64,000 bases of DNA from MFD04716-140 sp963703125 (GCA_963703125.1 OY969790.1:2790001-2854000), one strand, 5' to 3'; positions 34,504 to 44,257 are shown, counted from the stretch's first letter. The notes: generated by a model from the sequence alone, not told the origin. Translations and numbers: made by a program.

Positions 34504-35925
34504 TTAAATTTTGAGTCCTATTTCTTTCCCCTTTTTTAACATGAACGCTCTTGCGGCCTCAACTTCATTGGGGATTTCTCCATCTAGAATGGCTTCTTTG
34601 ATGGCTTCTTTAATAGTTCCTATTTCTTTTGACGGATGAAGATTGAAGGTTTTCATTATCTCCTCTCCGCTTATGGGTGGTTGAAAGTTTCGAATATGGT
34701 CACGGGCTTCAACCTCCTCTATTTTTTTTCGGACCAACTTGAAATTCTGCTTGTATTTTTTTTGTTTTTTAGGATTTTTGGTGGTGATGTCCGCTTCGCA
34801 AAGGGTCATAAGATCATCCACATGGTCTCCAGCTTCAAAAACCAAACGGCGTACAGCCGAGTCCGTGACAAAATCCTCCGAAAGGACTATAGGTCGTGAA
34901 CTCATCAAAACCATTTTTTCCACGAACTTCATTTTCTCGTTAAGAGGCATTCTCAGGCGTTTGAATAGTGTAGTAACCATTTTGGAGCCTTTATATTCAT
35001 GGCCATGAAATGTCCATCCAATTTTTTTATTAAATTTTTTGGTGGGTGCTTTCCCAATATCATGCAATAAGGCTGACCATCTTAACCAAAGATTATCAGT
35101 GGTTTTAGCAATATTATCAACTACTTCCAAAGTATGCCAGAAATTATCTTTATGTCGCTGCCCTTCAATTTCTTCGATACCTTCAAGTGCCACCAATTCA
35201 GGAAGAATATAAGGTAATAACTCGGTTTTATGCAATAAGGCAAGTCCGATGGAAGGCTTGGATGCTTCTAAAATTTTGTTTAGTTCATCAACGATGCGTT
35301 CCTCAGAAACTATCTTGATTCGCTCTTTGTTAACTGTGATCGCCTTAAGGGATTCCAACTGAATATCAAAATTCAGTTGGGTGGCAAAACGAATTGCCCG
35401 CATCATGCGAAGTGGATCGTCCGAGTAGGTTATTGATGGTTCCAAAGGTGTTTTTATCAATTGGTCGTTCAAATCGCCTATACCATCAAAAGGGTCTAAA
35501 AGATTGCCATAATCTTTATGATTGAGCGATAGTGCCAATGCATTTATTGTAAAATCCCTCCTTTTTTGGTCATCCTCCAAAGTACCGTCCTCAACCACAG
35601 GTTTTCTGCTATCGCGATGATAACTTTCCTTTCTGGCACCGACAAATTCCAATTCAAAATCATTGTGCCGAATCATAGCGGTCCCAAAATTCTTGAAAAC
35701 AGAAACTTGGGGCCTGCCAGGTAATTTTGCCGCGACTTTTTGCGCAAGATCAATACCACTGCCAATTGCTACAATATCAATATCCTTATGTGACCCTCTG
35801 TTTAGAAAATAATCACGGACAAACCCCCCAATAACATAGCATTCCGTGTGAAGTTCTTGGGCAACATCGGACACTATTTTAAATATGGGGTTTTCTAAGG
35901 CTTTTTGATGGTTGTGTTTTTGCAT
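34504..35925 (-). CDS. cca: CCA-adding tRNA nucleotidyltransferase with HD domain
   Basis: A 473-residue class II nucleotidyltransferase that builds or repairs the 3'-CCA end of tRNA (poly(A) polymerase activity is also possible by homology). Head motif IGGFVRDYFLNRGSHKDIDIVAIGSG holds the DxD metal residues; RRDFTINALALSL and the neck SDDPLRMMRAIRFA follow. The HD domain is RWSALLHDIGKAPTK with FHGHEYKGSKM. Size and order match Bacteroidota Cca enzymes. It stands alone on this strand. Confidence 0.92.
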   Translation of the reverse strand: MQKHNHQKALENPIFKIVSDVAQELHTECYVIGGFVRDYFLNRGSHKDIDIVAIGSGIDLAQKVAAKLPGRPQVSVFKNFGTAMIRHNDFELEFVGARKESYHRDSRKPVVEDGTLEDDQKRRDFTINALALSLNHKDYGNLLDPFDGIGDLNDQLIKTPLEPSITYSDDPLRMMRAIRFATQLNFDIQLESLKAITVNKERIKIVSEERIVDELNKILEASKPSIGLALLHKTELLPYILPELVALEGIEEIEGQRHKDNFWHTLEVVDNIAKTTDNLWLRWSALLHDIGKAPTKKFNKKIGWTFHGHEYKGSKMVTTLFKRLRMPLNEKMKFVEKMVLMSSRPIVLSEDFVTDSAVRRLVFEAGDHVDDLMTLCEADITTKNPKKQKKYKQNFKLVRKKIEEVEARDHIRNFQPPISGEEIMKTFNLHPSKEIGTIKEAIKEAILDGEIPNEVEAARAFMLKKGKEIGLKI

Positions 35926-35976
35926 TGTAGCGTTTGCACCGATTTTGAAATCTTTTGATCGGATAAGAATTATTCC

Positions 35977-36540
35977 TTAAGCACGTATTATTTTAACAGT
36001 ACCATCATTGCCCAGTTTGATGATGCTTGATGGTACGCCATTTTTTTCCTCGCGACGCAAATTTACCACATAGTCTACTCCTTTTAAAATAATAGGGTCA
36101 ATTTCTGAAAAGCATTTAGGTGTCAGAGCACCTGAAATATTTGCAGAAGTGGATACAATGGGCTTCTTAAATTTGTTGATCAGGTATTTACAAAATTTAT
36201 CAGATGCAATGCGAATGGCCAAAGTATTATCCCCTCCGACCAAGTTTGTGGCAACCCCTTTTGGGGCATCGTATATAATAGTGGTAGGCTTGGTTGCAAA
36301 ATCTATAATATCATAGGCTACCTCCGGCACTTTTTTCACATGCCTTTCCAACATAGCGTCGCTGGCAACTAAGCAAATCAAAGCTTTATTATCCTCTCTT
36401 TGTTTTAAATCATAGACTTTTTTAACGGCCTTTTCATTCGTAGCATCGCATCCAATTCCCCAAACCGTATCGGTGGGGTATAAAATTAGACCACCTTCTA
36501 TTAAGGTTTTAAAGGCATTTTCTAATTCTTTTTCGAACAT
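35977..36540 (-). CDS. tsaC: L-threonylcarbamoyladenylate synthase (YrdC/Sua5 domain)
   Basis: A 187-residue enzyme making threonylcarbamoyl-AMP for the tRNA modification t6A. Motifs: GGLILYPTDTVWGIGCDATNE, ALICLVAS, TTIIYDAPKGV, AIRIASDKFCKYLINKF and PIVSTSANISG. The start is placed at 36540 (MFEKELENAF); a Met at 36558 would overlap the glycosyltransferase gene upstream by 14 bases, which is possible but gives no extra domain. Confidence 0.92.
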   Translation of the reverse strand: MFEKELENAFKTLIEGGLILYPTDTVWGIGCDATNEKAVKKVYDLKQREDNKALICLVASDAMLERHVKKVPEVAYDIIDFATKPTTIIYDAPKGVATNLVGGDNTLAIRIASDKFCKYLINKFKKPIVSTSANISGALTPKCFSEIDPIILKGVDYVVNLRREEKNGVPSSIIKLGNDGTVKIIRA

Positions 36541-36544
36541 ATTG

Positions 36545-37486
36545 TTATGCTTGATCAATAATTACTTGTCTTTGTTTTAATGATTTGCCTAATGGGAGTC
36601 CTGTAAGAATACGAATAAGCAGGCTAATGTATTTAGGCTTGACCAGGCTTGTAAGTGCATAGCGAAAAATGAAAACAGTACGTAAAATTTGGTAATGGAA
36701 ATAACCATAGTTTTTACGGATTACATAAAACATAGATGTTTTTAATTCAATCTTGGTAGTCATTGGTATTCCCGTCTTATTTATACTTTTACCGTGGTAA
36801 TGAACATACGAGGCTGAAGGAATAAAATAGGTCAATTTGCCAAGCTGTTTTAGGCGATAGCAAATATCGCTCTCTTCAAAATACAAAAAAATATTAGTGT
36901 CAAAACCGCCCACCTTATTAAAGTCCGAGGCTCGGAATAACATAAAGCTCCCATTTACATAGTCCACTGGAATAGGAACGGAGTAAGATTTCCTTCGGTC
37001 AGGTTTTGAGAACATTACTTCAATCGCTTTTTTTCCAAAAACCTCTCTCCAAAAAGAGGTAAAATGGTCAAAACTCACTTCCTTTTTACCTGCCTCATTC
37101 AATATCTGAGGCCCACCGACGGCAACATTCGGGTTTTGCTCCATAAAATTGTAACAAATGGAAATCGCATCACCGTTTAAGATGGTGTCGTTATTTAAAA
37201 AAAGATAGTACTCGGAGTTGGCATGCTGTACCCCAAACATATTGCCCCCTCCGAAACCGGTATTTATTCGACTTTTATGAATGGACACGCGCTCACTTTT
37301 AAGGCTGTTTATTGAGGATATCAAAAGCTCATAATCCTTTTTTTCGGAAGCATTGTCAACAACAATAATTTCAAAGATTAAATCATTGGAAGTATTCTCT
37401 AAAACACTTTTAACACAATTAATAGTATATTCAGATGAATTGTAATTAATAATAATGATTGAAATAGCAAATTTCCGATTCTTCAT
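36545..37486 (-). CDS. Family 2 glycosyltransferase (rhamnosyltransferase-like)
   Basis: A 313-residue inverting glycosyltransferase (GT-A fold): FAISIIIINYNSSEYTINCVKSVL, VDNAS, FLNNDTILN (DxD-like), and YFEESDICYRLKQLG typical of WbbL-type rhamnosyltransferases. The start is 37486 (MKNRKFA), because a TATCTTTG promoter box (37504-37511) would lie inside the longer form starting at 37504. It heads the glycan gene group on the minus strand and probably shares its transcript with tsaC. Confidence 0.88.
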   Translation of the reverse strand: MKNRKFAISIIIINYNSSEYTINCVKSVLENTSNDLIFEIIVVDNASEKKDYELLISSINSLKSERVSIHKSRINTGFGGGNMFGVQHANSEYYLFLNNDTILNGDAISICYNFMEQNPNVAVGGPQILNEAGKKEVSFDHFTSFWREVFGKKAIEVMFSKPDRRKSYSVPIPVDYVNGSFMLFRASDFNKVGGFDTNIFLYFEESDICYRLKQLGKLTYFIPSASYVHYHGKSINKTGIPMTTKIELKTSMFYVIRKNYGYFHYQILRTVFIFRYALTSLVKPKYISLLIRILTGLPLGKSLKQRQVIIDQA

Positions 37487-37503
37487 ACACCTTATTAGCT
37501 GCA

Positions 37504-37511
37504 CAAAGATA
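37504..37511 (-). promoter_or_regulatory. -7 promoter box deciding the start of the GT2 gene
   Basis: TATCTTTG on the minus strand, 17 bases before the ATG at 37486. It overlaps the alternative ATG at 37504, which argues for the shorter form. Confidence 0.45.
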
Positions 37512-37569
37512 TTCTAAAAAGCAGAAACTGAGATTTTAGGTTTTATTTATAAATAAAAGGGAGATATAT

Positions 37570-38367
37570 CTAGGCTTCCAATGTCTTATAGGAAAATGTG
37601 GGATTAGGTTGAAGATTCAGCCTTCTTAATTCCAAATATCTTTCAATTTCTCCTAGCGCAGAAAGATAACTAATGACAAAACCTTTATCGAGGTTCAAGA
37701 AACCCAATCTTATGACAAAGTGATAAAGGAATTTCCATATGGGTTTTAGAATCAAACAGGCAATATTGAATTTTTTATCTTTCAAATAAGCCTCCTTTGC
37801 CTTTAGACGGCCATAGGACAGCATTTTCGCCTTGTAATCGCTGAAGCTTTTGTATGAATAGTGAAGTATCTTTTCTTTAAAAATACCAGTTCCGCCCTCT
37901 ACTTCCAATGTTTCATGGACAATTCGTTCTTTTGTAAATTGCACCTTGGATTTTCGAAATAACCTATAATTTTTGTCTGTACGCCAAGCACAAAAATGTA
38001 ATGGGCCACTATCAAACATGAATTTTTTATAAAACCAATATGCGGAACACGCATTCTTTAATGGTAAGGTTTCGGTGATTTCCTTTTTTAAATCCTCGGT
38101 AACGACCTCATCTGCATCAATAAAAAGAACCCAGTCGTTTGAAGCTTGCGACAGCGCAAACGATTTTTGTTTTGTAAAATTTTCAAAAGGTTTTTGTATC
38201 ACCCTTATTTTGGGGTTTTCCAACAGGTATTCATAAGTACCATCATTGCTATATGAATCCACAACAATAATCTCATCTGCAAATTCGACCGATTTGATAC
38301 AATTTTCTATATATCCAATTTCATTGTAGGTGATAACAAGTGCTGTGATTTTTATCTTATTAGGCAT
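37570..38367 (-). CDS. Family 2 glycosyltransferase (WaaE/KdtX-like)
   Basis: A 265-residue GT-A enzyme: ALVITYNEIGYIENCIKSV, ADEIIVVDSYSNDGT, the metal motif LFIDADE and a C-terminal FKEKILHYSYKSFSDY-type region. It belongs to the group that adds hexoses to lipopolysaccharide core or related glycans. It is a close paralogue of the C-terminal half of the next gene upstream (ADEIIIVDSFSTDGT, LFMDADE). It probably works at the inner membrane on a lipid-linked or lipid A-core acceptor. Confidence 0.88.
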   Translation of the reverse strand: MPNKIKITALVITYNEIGYIENCIKSVEFADEIIVVDSYSNDGTYEYLLENPKIRVIQKPFENFTKQKSFALSQASNDWVLFIDADEVVTEDLKKEITETLPLKNACSAYWFYKKFMFDSGPLHFCAWRTDKNYRLFRKSKVQFTKERIVHETLEVEGGTGIFKEKILHYSYKSFSDYKAKMLSYGRLKAKEAYLKDKKFNIACLILKPIWKFLYHFVIRLGFLNLDKGFVISYLSALGEIERYLELRRLNLQPNPTFSYKTLEA

Positions 38368-38557
38368 AGAAAATCCTGTCTAGGTTATAATGATGCTGCA
38401 AATTTGAAATGGTTGCGCATAGTGGGCAAATTATATAACTATAACTTCTAAAAAACGAAAAAATTATATAGGAGAAGGTTTTCGGCTAACTTAATTGTCC
38501 GGTTTTGTAGTTTTTTACATGTTAAAATTAAGTCAAAAACCAATAAGAATCTAGAAT

Positions 38558-40453
38558 TTAACTGCTTCTGAGGCGTTTTAATTCTTTGTAACGGGAATAA
38601 ACACCCAAGGCGTTTAAGTAACAAATGATAAGGCCTTTCTTGCCGTCTAGAATTCCCAATCGAAACAGATAATGGTATAGAAATTTATAGGAAGGTCTAA
38701 TTATAAAATGATAGATGTTTGGCCGGTATTTTTTTTCTACTTCCTCCAAGGCCTTCATTTGACCATATTTGATCATTTTACCCTTATAATCTTCATAATT
38801 TTTATATGAATAATGAATTAACCTGTTGTGCAAGAAATCAGATTTTCCGTTAACAACCAAGGTTTCATGTACAATTCTTTCTTGTGAAAAACGGACTTTA
38901 CTTTTTCTAAAAAGGCGATAATTCTTATCCCTCTGCCAACCACTGAAGTGAAGTATTTCATTCTGGAACATAAATGTCCTGTAGAAGTAATATGCACTTG
39001 CTTTTTTATCACTTTCTGTAATAGTTGCGATAATCTCGTGCTTTAGATTTTCCGTTACTCGCTCATCAGCGTCCATGAATAGAACCCAGTCAAAAGATGC
39101 TTGGCCCAAGGCAAACGACTTTTGGTCAGTAAAATTTTTAAAGGCTCTTTGAATTAACTTAACATGAGGATACTGCTTAATACGTTCCACGGTGCCATCG
39201 GTGCTAAAGGAATCCACAATTATTATTTCATCCGCAAAACTTAAATTGCTCAAAACAGCATCAATATGCTCAATTTCATTATATGTAATTAATAATGCCG
39301 AAAGTTTATTCTCATCAATTACAAAAGTATTCTCCGGTACGTTGATAACCGATCTATATACTTCCAAAACATTTTGGGCAACTATTTCATCATTGAACTT
39401 TTGTACAAAACTTAACCCCTTTGATGTCATCTCACGTCTTTTATCGGGATTTGAATACAATTGCCTCAATTCCTTACGTAAGTTAATTTCGTTTTGTGGG
39501 TCAACATAAATTGAGGATGGCCCCCCTGCCTCAGAGAAACAGCTCCCCAAAGATGTAATTACGGGAATTTGACTGTATAAGGCCTCTATGATCGGTATGC
39601 CAAAACCTTCGCAAATGGAAGGATAACAGAATACAGTTGCCAACTGATAAATTATAGCAAGCTCCTCCACCGGTATATTTTGAAGGAATATTACCTGACC
39701 TTCCAAATCATTTTTGCTTATGAATGAATGAATAGATCGGGCGTATTTTTTTTCATTGCCTATTAGAACCAATTTGAATTCAGTACCAGAAATTGCCTTA
39801 ACGATTGTTAAAGCATTTTTACGCTCCTGTAAAGTGCCTACATTTAGGATAAACTCTTCTGGAAGCCTATATTTTTCTTTTATTATGGCCTTCCGGCTGC
39901 TGCTATATTGTTTTTTGTATGCGTCGTTGCAGCCCTGATAAACAACTTCAATTTTATTTGGGTCTACTTTGAGATATTTTACTATATCTCTCTTTGTCTG
40001 TTCGCTGATGGCAATAATTTTGGCAGCCTGTATCGCTGCATGTTTAAGTTTGCGATTGTAAATGATTCTATCGAACCAAGAATAGTATTGAGGGTGGCTT
40101 AAGAAGATAAGGTCATGTATGGTAACCACAGAAAGTACGCCCCTTTTCCTTAATCCTGAGGGGGTTTCACCGGACAATCCATGAAATACATCTATCCTAT
40201 CCTCAGATATTTGCTCGGAGATTGGCCCCAATCGCCACAGGGACGAGAATTTTTTCCAAAACCAACTTTTGGGATATTTGACTATGGTTCTGGAAAGCGG
40301 TTCTAGCCTAAGGTTAACGGTGGGTTTTGTATTGTAAAGGATAAAACTATCAATGGTCGAATATTTGTGTAAGATCCTTATAATATCTCGCCCATAGTTG
40401 CCTAACCCAGTATTATTGTGGAATATTCTTTTGGCATCATAACCAATCCTCAT
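38558..40453 (-). CDS. Fused family 4 + family 2 glycosyltransferase
   Basis: A 631-residue two-domain enzyme. Residues 1-366 are a retaining GT4 (GT-B): GYDAKRIFHNNTGLGNYGRD, NVGTLQERKN and SICEGFGIPIIEALYSQIP with the E-x7-E donor site. From about 382 there is a GT2 (GT-A) domain: ALLITYNEIEHIDAVL, ADEIIIVDSFSTDGT, LFMDADERV, ending near RYKELKRLRSS. The C-terminal half is paralogous to the downstream gene, so a duplication plus fusion is likely. Two sequential sugar transfers by one chain is the natural reading. A TATATTTG box (40476-40483) precedes it. Confidence 0.9.
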   Translation of the reverse strand: MRIGYDAKRIFHNNTGLGNYGRDIIRILHKYSTIDSFILYNTKPTVNLRLEPLSRTIVKYPKSWFWKKFSSLWRLGPISEQISEDRIDVFHGLSGETPSGLRKRGVLSVVTIHDLIFLSHPQYYSWFDRIIYNRKLKHAAIQAAKIIAISEQTKRDIVKYLKVDPNKIEVVYQGCNDAYKKQYSSSRKAIIKEKYRLPEEFILNVGTLQERKNALTIVKAISGTEFKLVLIGNEKKYARSIHSFISKNDLEGQVIFLQNIPVEELAIIYQLATVFCYPSICEGFGIPIIEALYSQIPVITSLGSCFSEAGGPSSIYVDPQNEINLRKELRQLYSNPDKRREMTSKGLSFVQKFNDEIVAQNVLEVYRSVINVPENTFVIDENKLSALLITYNEIEHIDAVLSNLSFADEIIIVDSFSTDGTVERIKQYPHVKLIQRAFKNFTDQKSFALGQASFDWVLFMDADERVTENLKHEIIATITESDKKASAYYFYRTFMFQNEILHFSGWQRDKNYRLFRKSKVRFSQERIVHETLVVNGKSDFLHNRLIHYSYKNYEDYKGKMIKYGQMKALEEVEKKYRPNIYHFIIRPSYKFLYHYLFRLGILDGKKGLIICYLNALGVYSRYKELKRLRSS

Positions 40454-40475
40454 ATTTGAATTTTCGAATAAAAAT

Positions 40476-40483
40476 CAAATATA
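40476..40483 (-). promoter_or_regulatory. -7 promoter box of the fused glycosyltransferase
   Basis: TATATTTG on the minus strand, 22 bases before the ATG. Confidence 0.5.
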
Positions 40484-40585
40484 ACCAAAAGTTTTTACGC
40501 ATCTTCGGGAAGAATTCCTGTAAAACCTTTAAGAACCATTGAAAATTAAAGAGGTGCACTATTAAATTAACAATCAAAATAAGCT

Positions 40586-41248
40586 ATGAGATATTTCTAC
40601 CTTTTGATGATTTTTGCCATTTTGGGATTTGTAATAGTAAAATTCTTTAAGTATAAATCTCTTTACCCTTTTATGCCCATTAAATACAATTTTGGCAAAA
40701 GGAGGGTTACCTTTGCAAAAACACTTGAGCTACTCGGTTTGTCAAATGCCAAAGTTTTGGTTGAAACTGGGACTTCTCGACAAGGGCTGAAGGGAGTAAA
40801 AGGGGATGGTGCATCGACCATTTTATTTGGTAAATGGGCAAAACAGAACGGTGCCTTTTTGTACTCTGTGGATATCAACCAAGAGTCGGTTATCGGGGCC
40901 CAAAATGAGGTAGATTTGCAGAATTTGAGCCAAAATGTCAGGGTATATTGCTCAGACTCCCTGGCTTTTTTAAAAGATTTTGAGAAGCCGGTTGATTTTT
41001 TGTATTTGGATAGTTATGACTATAGTAAAGACCCTATTGTACAGGTCAAAAGCCAAGAACATCATCTTTCCGAATTCAAGGCCATAGAAAATAGATTGCA
41101 CAAAGACAGCATAGTCCTAATAGATGATTGCCGCCTTCCCAATGGTGGAAAGGGGAAACTGGCTGTGGAATATATGCTTCAAAACGATTGGAAAATTCTT
41201 CTTGACAAATATCAAATTTTACTAGTTAGAAATAATGCATTTTTTTAA
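40586..41248 (+). CDS. Membrane-anchored class I methyltransferase-like protein
   Basis: A 220-residue protein with an N-terminal membrane helix (residues 3-20, YLLMIFAILGFVIVKFF) and a Rossmann-like domain: VLVETGTSRQG (SAM loop), LYSVDINQESV (ribose-binding acid), VRVYCSDSLAFLKDF, VDFLYLDSYDY and SIVLIDDCRLPNGGKG. This order fits SAM-dependent methyltransferases of the TylF/FkbM-like kind, often found in glycan clusters, but the donor is not proven. Its last 27 bases overlap the convergent GT9 gene. Confidence 0.7.
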   Translation: MRYFYLLMIFAILGFVIVKFFKYKSLYPFMPIKYNFGKRRVTFAKTLELLGLSNAKVLVETGTSRQGLKGVKGDGASTILFGKWAKQNGAFLYSVDINQESVIGAQNEVDLQNLSQNVRVYCSDSLAFLKDFEKPVDFLYLDSYDYSKDPIVQVKSQEHHLSEFKAIENRLHKDSIVLIDDCRLPNGGKGKLAVEYMLQNDWKILLDKYQILLVRNNAFF

Positions 41249-42292
41249 GAAGCTCTTCAACTCTGTTTCGAATAAGGCGGGCTTCAACATTTTATAAAGA
41301 CTTGAAGTTTGTTTGTGAACCTCGGACTTCGACATCTTGGAAATTTCTCCTTTTTTATAGTCCTCAACATGGATTGCAATATTTTCATCACCGCCAAAAG
41401 TGTGCCACCCAGTTTTGTCAATCCAGGGTGCGAATATGGAAAAAGTTGGAACATTCAAGGCCTTTGCCATATTGGTGCTGCCACCTTCATTCCCAATATA
41501 ACATTTGCAAAGACCAAGGATGGCTAAAAATTTACGCAAATCCGTTGCAAAGGCATCCAGCATAATTTTGTTTTGTGCCTTTACATTGCATATTTCGAAA
41601 ACCCTTTTGGCTTCCGCACTTTGGTAAGGGATATAATTGAACAATAAGATGGCATTCGTATTTTCAGCTATGTATTCTATAACTTTGGCCATATATTCCA
41701 ATGGATATGTTTTTTTCTCCTCACTACCTAAAATACCTATCATTATAAGAGGGCTTTGAAAATCTATTCCTTTTTCTTTTAAAAAAAAGCGCGCCTCATC
41801 AATCTCATTTTGAGTTAGATAAATCTGTGGTTTTTTTTCTAGACTTATTATTTTATTGATTAATGGGGCTAAAAGAGCCAGCCTGTCGTCTATAGTATTA
41901 AAGTTGCTCCCTAACTGTCTGGATTTTAAGGAAACAGGATGTGTGTATATAATTTTAGAATACCATTTTCTGTATGCGATTCTAATTTTTGCCTTGGAAA
42001 ATAAGGTTATCAAATTACTCTCCAATTTGCCATATACGTCTACGGTCACATCATATTTTTCTTTATTTATGGTTTGTAAAAAACGAAGGAATTTTAATCT
42101 GTTCGATTTATATTCATTTTCAAAAACGACGATTTTATCAATAAACGGATTATTCTCAACAACTGCAGTAGTATGTTCATTTACAACGTAATGAATTGTG
42201 CAATTTGGAAAAGTATCTTTGAGATGCTCACAAAGCAATGAACTAACGAGCACATCGCCAATCATTTTTTGCTGAATAAGCAATATTTTCAT
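41222..42292 (-). CDS. Family 9 glycosyltransferase (heptosyltransferase-like)
   Basis: A 356-residue GT-B enzyme: MKILLIQQKMIGDVLVSSLLCEHLKDTFPNC (family start), IGILGSEEKKTYPLEYM, and the donor site YIGNEGGSTNMAKALNVPTFSIFAP with the GNEGG loop. Relatives add L-glycero-D-manno-heptose to the inner core of lipopolysaccharide. The 3' end overlaps the convergent methyltransferase-like gene by 27 bases. Confidence 0.9.
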   Translation of the reverse strand: MKILLIQQKMIGDVLVSSLLCEHLKDTFPNCTIHYVVNEHTTAVVENNPFIDKIVVFENEYKSNRLKFLRFLQTINKEKYDVTVDVYGKLESNLITLFSKAKIRIAYRKWYSKIIYTHPVSLKSRQLGSNFNTIDDRLALLAPLINKIISLEKKPQIYLTQNEIDEARFFLKEKGIDFQSPLIMIGILGSEEKKTYPLEYMAKVIEYIAENTNAILLFNYIPYQSAEAKRVFEICNVKAQNKIMLDAFATDLRKFLAILGLCKCYIGNEGGSTNMAKALNVPTFSIFAPWIDKTGWHTFGGDENIAIHVEDYKKGEISKMSKSEVHKQTSSLYKMLKPALFETELKSFLKKCIISN

Positions 42293-42338
42293 CCTCTAAA
42301 GTTAAGGTCTTTCAAAATGTCTTCGGAATAGACAATGA

Positions 42339-43154
42339 CTATACCGCAACATCGTATTCCCGCAGGGCATCATTTAAGGAAGTTTTTTTGTTCGTGCTCT
42401 CTTTTCGGGTTCCAATTATCAACGCACAAGGAACTTGATAATCGCCCGCTGGAAAGGATTTGGTATAACTTCCGGGAATAACTACGGAACGCGCCGGGAC
42501 AAGACCTTTTCTTTCGATTGGTTTATCACCTGTCACATCAATAATTTTGGTAGAGGCCGTTAAAACCACATTTGCACCTAAAACCGCTTCACTTTCAACC
42601 CGTACACCTTCAACGACAATACATCTTGAGCCGATAAAGGCATTGTCCTCTATGATAACAGGTGCCGCTTGTAAGGGCTCAAGTACACCGCCAATGCCCA
42701 CTCCGCCACTTAAATGTACATTTTTGCCAATTTGAGCACAACTACCTACGGTGGCCCATGTATCTACCATGGTACCTTCATCTACATAGGCCCCAATATT
42801 CACATAACTTGGCATTAAAATAGTGCCTGAAGAAATATAGGCTCCATGTCTTGCCACGGCATTTGGTACCACACGAATTCCTTTTTCGGCATACCCGCGT
42901 TTCAATGGAATTTTATCATGGTATTCAAAAATACCTGCTTCCAAAGTCTTCATTTGTTGAATGGGGAAATAGAGCACAACCCCCTTTTTGACCCATTCGT
43001 TTATCTGCCATCCGTTTGCCGTGGGTTCAGCACAACGTAATTTTCCAACATCCAGTAAATCAATAACTTCCCTTATTGCTTCTTGCGTTCTAGCTTCTTT
43101 TAGGAGTTCTCTATTGTCCCATGCGTTTTCAATCTGGCGTTGTAAATCGATCAT
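42339..43154 (-). CDS. dapD: Tetrahydrodipicolinate N-succinyltransferase
   Basis: A 271-residue left-handed beta-helix acyltransferase of the succinylase path to diaminopimelate and lysine. Hexapeptide repeats run from about residue 100 (VARHGAYISSGTILMPSYVNIGAYVDEGTMVDTWATVGSCAQIG shows the pattern; GVGIGGVLEPLQAAPVIIEDNAFIGSRC is the family signature). The start is supported by a TATCTTTG box at 43172-43179. Confidence 0.96.
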   Translation of the reverse strand: MIDLQRQIENAWDNRELLKEARTQEAIREVIDLLDVGKLRCAEPTANGWQINEWVKKGVVLYFPIQQMKTLEAGIFEYHDKIPLKRGYAEKGIRVVPNAVARHGAYISSGTILMPSYVNIGAYVDEGTMVDTWATVGSCAQIGKNVHLSGGVGIGGVLEPLQAAPVIIEDNAFIGSRCIVVEGVRVESEAVLGANVVLTASTKIIDVTGDKPIERKGLVPARSVVIPGSYTKSFPAGDYQVPCALIIGTRKESTNKKTSLNDALREYDVAV

Positions 43155-43171
43155 ATGTCTTAAAATTTCTG

Positions 43172-43179
43172 CAAAGATA
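43172..43179 (-). promoter_or_regulatory. -7 promoter box of dapD
   Basis: TATCTTTG on the minus strand, 17 bases before the dapD ATG. Confidence 0.5.
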
Positions 43180-43233
43180 CGTGGTGAAAAGAGAATTCAT
43201 CCATCAATTTTATACATATAACAATTTAAGGGT

Positions 43234-43241
43234 TATTTTTG
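43234..43241 (+). promoter_or_regulatory. -7 promoter box of ruvX
   Basis: TATTTTTG, a full match to TAnnTTTG, 13 bases before the TTG start of ruvX. Confidence 0.5.
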
Positions 43242-43254
43242 CCAAAAATTAGAT

Positions 43255-43665
43255 TTGGGAAGGATTCTGGCATTGGACTATGGCAAAAAACGTACTGGTA
43301 TTGCGGTAACCGATGCCTTACAAATTATAGCTTCGGGCCTAACAACCATTGAAACTGAAAAACTAACTTTGTTTTTGAAAAAGTATATTGAAGAAGAAAA
43401 TGTTGAACGAATCATAGTCGGTGAGCCTAAGCAAATGAACAACACCTCCTCCGAATCCGAAATGTTGATACAACCCTTTTTAAAATGGTTGGGCAGTACA
43501 TTCCCAGATATACCTGTGGAACGTCAAGATGAGCGATTTACCTCTAAAATGGCATTTCAAAGCATGATTGAAGGTGGACTTTCCAAAAAACAAAGAAGGA
43601 ATAAGGCACTGGTAGATGAGATAAGTGCCACGATTATTTTACAAGCCTATTTAAATAGAAAATAA
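43255..43665 (+). CDS. ruvX: Holliday junction resolvase-like RuvX/YqgF
   Basis: A 136-residue RNase H-fold nuclease: ILALDYGKKRTGIAVTD (first acid), VGEPKQMN, ERFTSKMAFQSM and DEISATIILQAYL (last acids). The start is TTG, since the fold starts at once (GRILALDYG) and the promoter box lies just upstream. It acts in 16S rRNA maturation and/or DNA repair. The def gene starts 2 bases after the stop, so the two are co-transcribed. Confidence 0.93.
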   Translation: MGRILALDYGKKRTGIAVTDALQIIASGLTTIETEKLTLFLKKYIEEENVERIIVGEPKQMNNTSSESEMLIQPFLKWLGSTFPDIPVERQDERFTSKMAFQSMIEGGLSKKQRRNKALVDEISATIILQAYLNRK

Positions 43666-43667
43666 AG

Positions 43668-44257
43668 ATGATTTTACCTATTGTTGCATACGGAGACCCG
43701 GTCTGAGAAAGGTCGGAAAGCATATAGACGAGAATTTTCCTAATTTGAACGAATTGGTTTCCAACATGTGGGAGACCATGTACAATGCAAACGGTGTGGG
43801 TCTTGCGGCACCTCAAATTGGGCAAGCCATCCGATTGTTCATTGTTGACACTACACCTTTTTCCGATGATGACGATTTATCGGCAGAGGAGCGGAAATCG
43901 CTGGAGGGGTTCAAAAAGATTTTTATCAATGCCAAAATAGAAGAAGAAACGGGGAAAGAATGGTCCTTTAACGAGGGATGCCTTAGTATTCCAGATGTGC
44001 GTGAAGATATTGTTCGCAAGGATACCATCAAGATCAACTTTATGGATGAGAACTTCAAAATGCATTCAGAAATATATGATGGACTTTTGGCGCGGGTTAT
44101 TCAACATGAATATGACCATATCGAGGGTATTTTATTCACTGATAAATTATCTACCTTGAAAAAAAGGTTGCTAAAAGGAAGATTGTCCAATATATCAAAG
44201 GGTAAAATCAGTGTAGATTATAGAATGCGTTTTCCCGATGTGAAAAAAGCACGTTAA
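43668..44257 (+). CDS. def: Peptide deformylase, frameshifted at codon 12
   Basis: A full deformylase of about 196 residues if one missing base is restored. ATG at 43668 reads MILPIVAYGDPV, then TGA (43704-43706); a base missing near 43701-43703 puts LRKVGKHIDENFPNLNELV in frame with the rest. Metal and catalytic motifs are intact: GVGLAAPQIG, EGCLSIPDV and QHEYDHIEG. The enzyme removes the formyl group from new proteins and is essential in bacteria, so the break is probably a sequence error, unless a second copy exists elsewhere. Confidence 0.9.
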
